From JAKFVA01 sp046155225 (GTDB lineage: Bacteria > Pseudomonadota > Gammaproteobacteria > Burkholderiales > Burkholderiaceae_C), in assembly GCA_046155225.1 (NCBI GenBank), contig JBJXED010000078.1, positions 1-25,788 of the forward strand: a DNA stretch of 25,788 bases, written 5' to 3'. Made by a program: the position numbers and the translations under genes. The notes under the pieces were generated by a model, which was not told the DNA's origin, searched no databases, and was given only the letters and a program-made list of their open reading frames with translations. The first letter of the stretch is position 1. Every line of letters begins with the position of its first letter. Below, piece by piece: positions 25,546 to 25,788 of this stretch.

Positions 25546-25788
25546 TCACTTGACTTCAGCGTGCGTCATTTCTCCGATTTTCTTTGCGAGAACATCGATG
25601 CCGAGCCATGCATTGCGGTAGTAGTCTTCGACCGCATAGGTTTTGCCCTGGTAAGAAATGACGGCCTTGATCTCATCTTTGCCAGCCAGTGCACCGGCTA
25701 GGAAACGTGCGGCGTCATTGCGCGCGGTGTACTCCTTGATAACAAGGTTGGCTTCCTTGGTTGCCGAAACCTTATGTCCAGCTTTCGC
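25546..25788 (-). CDS. Unrecognised protein, 3' end (gene continues beyond the right edge)
   Basis: The 80 C-terminal residues visible are open from the window edge to a TGA at 25548-25546. They are rich in Lys, Ala and Glu and include AARFLAGALAGKDEIKAVIS and YAVEDYYRNAWLGIDVLAKK. There is no membrane segment or motif I recognise. Codon use is coding-like but slightly lower in GC than its neighbours. It converges on argH with 181 bp between stops, which hold one dispersed repeat. No function is assigned. Confidence 0.7.
   Translation of the reverse strand, partial: AKAGHKVSATKEANLVIKEYTARNDAARFLAGALAGKDEIKAVISYQGKTYAVEDYYRNAWLGIDVLAKKIGEMTHAEVK

Overview
The window is a 25.8-kb stretch of a high-GC betaproteobacterial chromosome, most likely from the Comamonadaceae (a Rhodoferax/Polaromonas-like organism). 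This rests on protein flavour and gene order: the rpsP-rimM-trmD-rplS block followed by a CoA-pyrophosphatase-type Nudix gene, rpsT next to murJ and a DUF3579 gene, the DUF3579/argD/argF cluster, and argH divergent from an AlgZ/AlgR-type two-component pair. No plasmid, phage, CRISPR or transposase gene is visible. Nearly everything is core housekeeping.

Layout. 1-833 (minus): 5' part of a DEAD-box RNA helicase with a long leader. 1270-1815 (plus): CHRD-domain lipoprotein. 1892-4028 (minus): cyclopropane-fatty-acid synthase, then oligoribonuclease. 4065-6611 (plus): M48 (Ste24-like) membrane protease, pterin-4a-carbinolamine dehydratase, RsgA GTPase. 6633-10695 (minus): the run rpsP-rimM-trmD-rplS-Nudix-CbiB-like. 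10852-12013 (plus): TM2-type membrane protein and an RluA pseudouridine synthase. 12027-14566 (minus): murJ then a SirB1-family protein. 14668-14967 (plus): rpsT, ending at a perfect 19-bp terminator shared with the convergent DUF3579 gene. 15613-17759 (plus): argD-argF, overlapping by ATGA. 17802-23922 (minus): algZ-like, algR-like, a flavin monooxygenase and acnA. 23949-25364 (plus): argH. 25546-25788 (minus): 3' end of an unrecognised gene.

The genes fall into three functional groups. One is translation and RNA turnover: S16, RimM, TrmD, L19, S20, RsgA, RluA, Orn and the helicase. The second is arginine biosynthesis: ArgD, ArgF and ArgH. The third is envelope and central metabolism: Cfa, MurJ, the M48 protease and aconitase.

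I see no new multi-gene system. The most unusual signal is a short dispersed repeat of about 45-60 bp, present in at least five diverged copies. Two copies are intergenic, after murJ and after argH. Three lie inside reading frames: over the start of the pterin dehydratase gene, in the RsgA C-terminus, and as an in-frame insertion in aconitase just before a conserved active-site block. Other non-coding signals worth a look are a perfect inverted repeat around the rpsP -10 box, a probable internal promoter for rplS at the 3' end of trmD, tandem hairpins after rpsT, and a 23-bp tandem duplication spanning the algZ stop codon.
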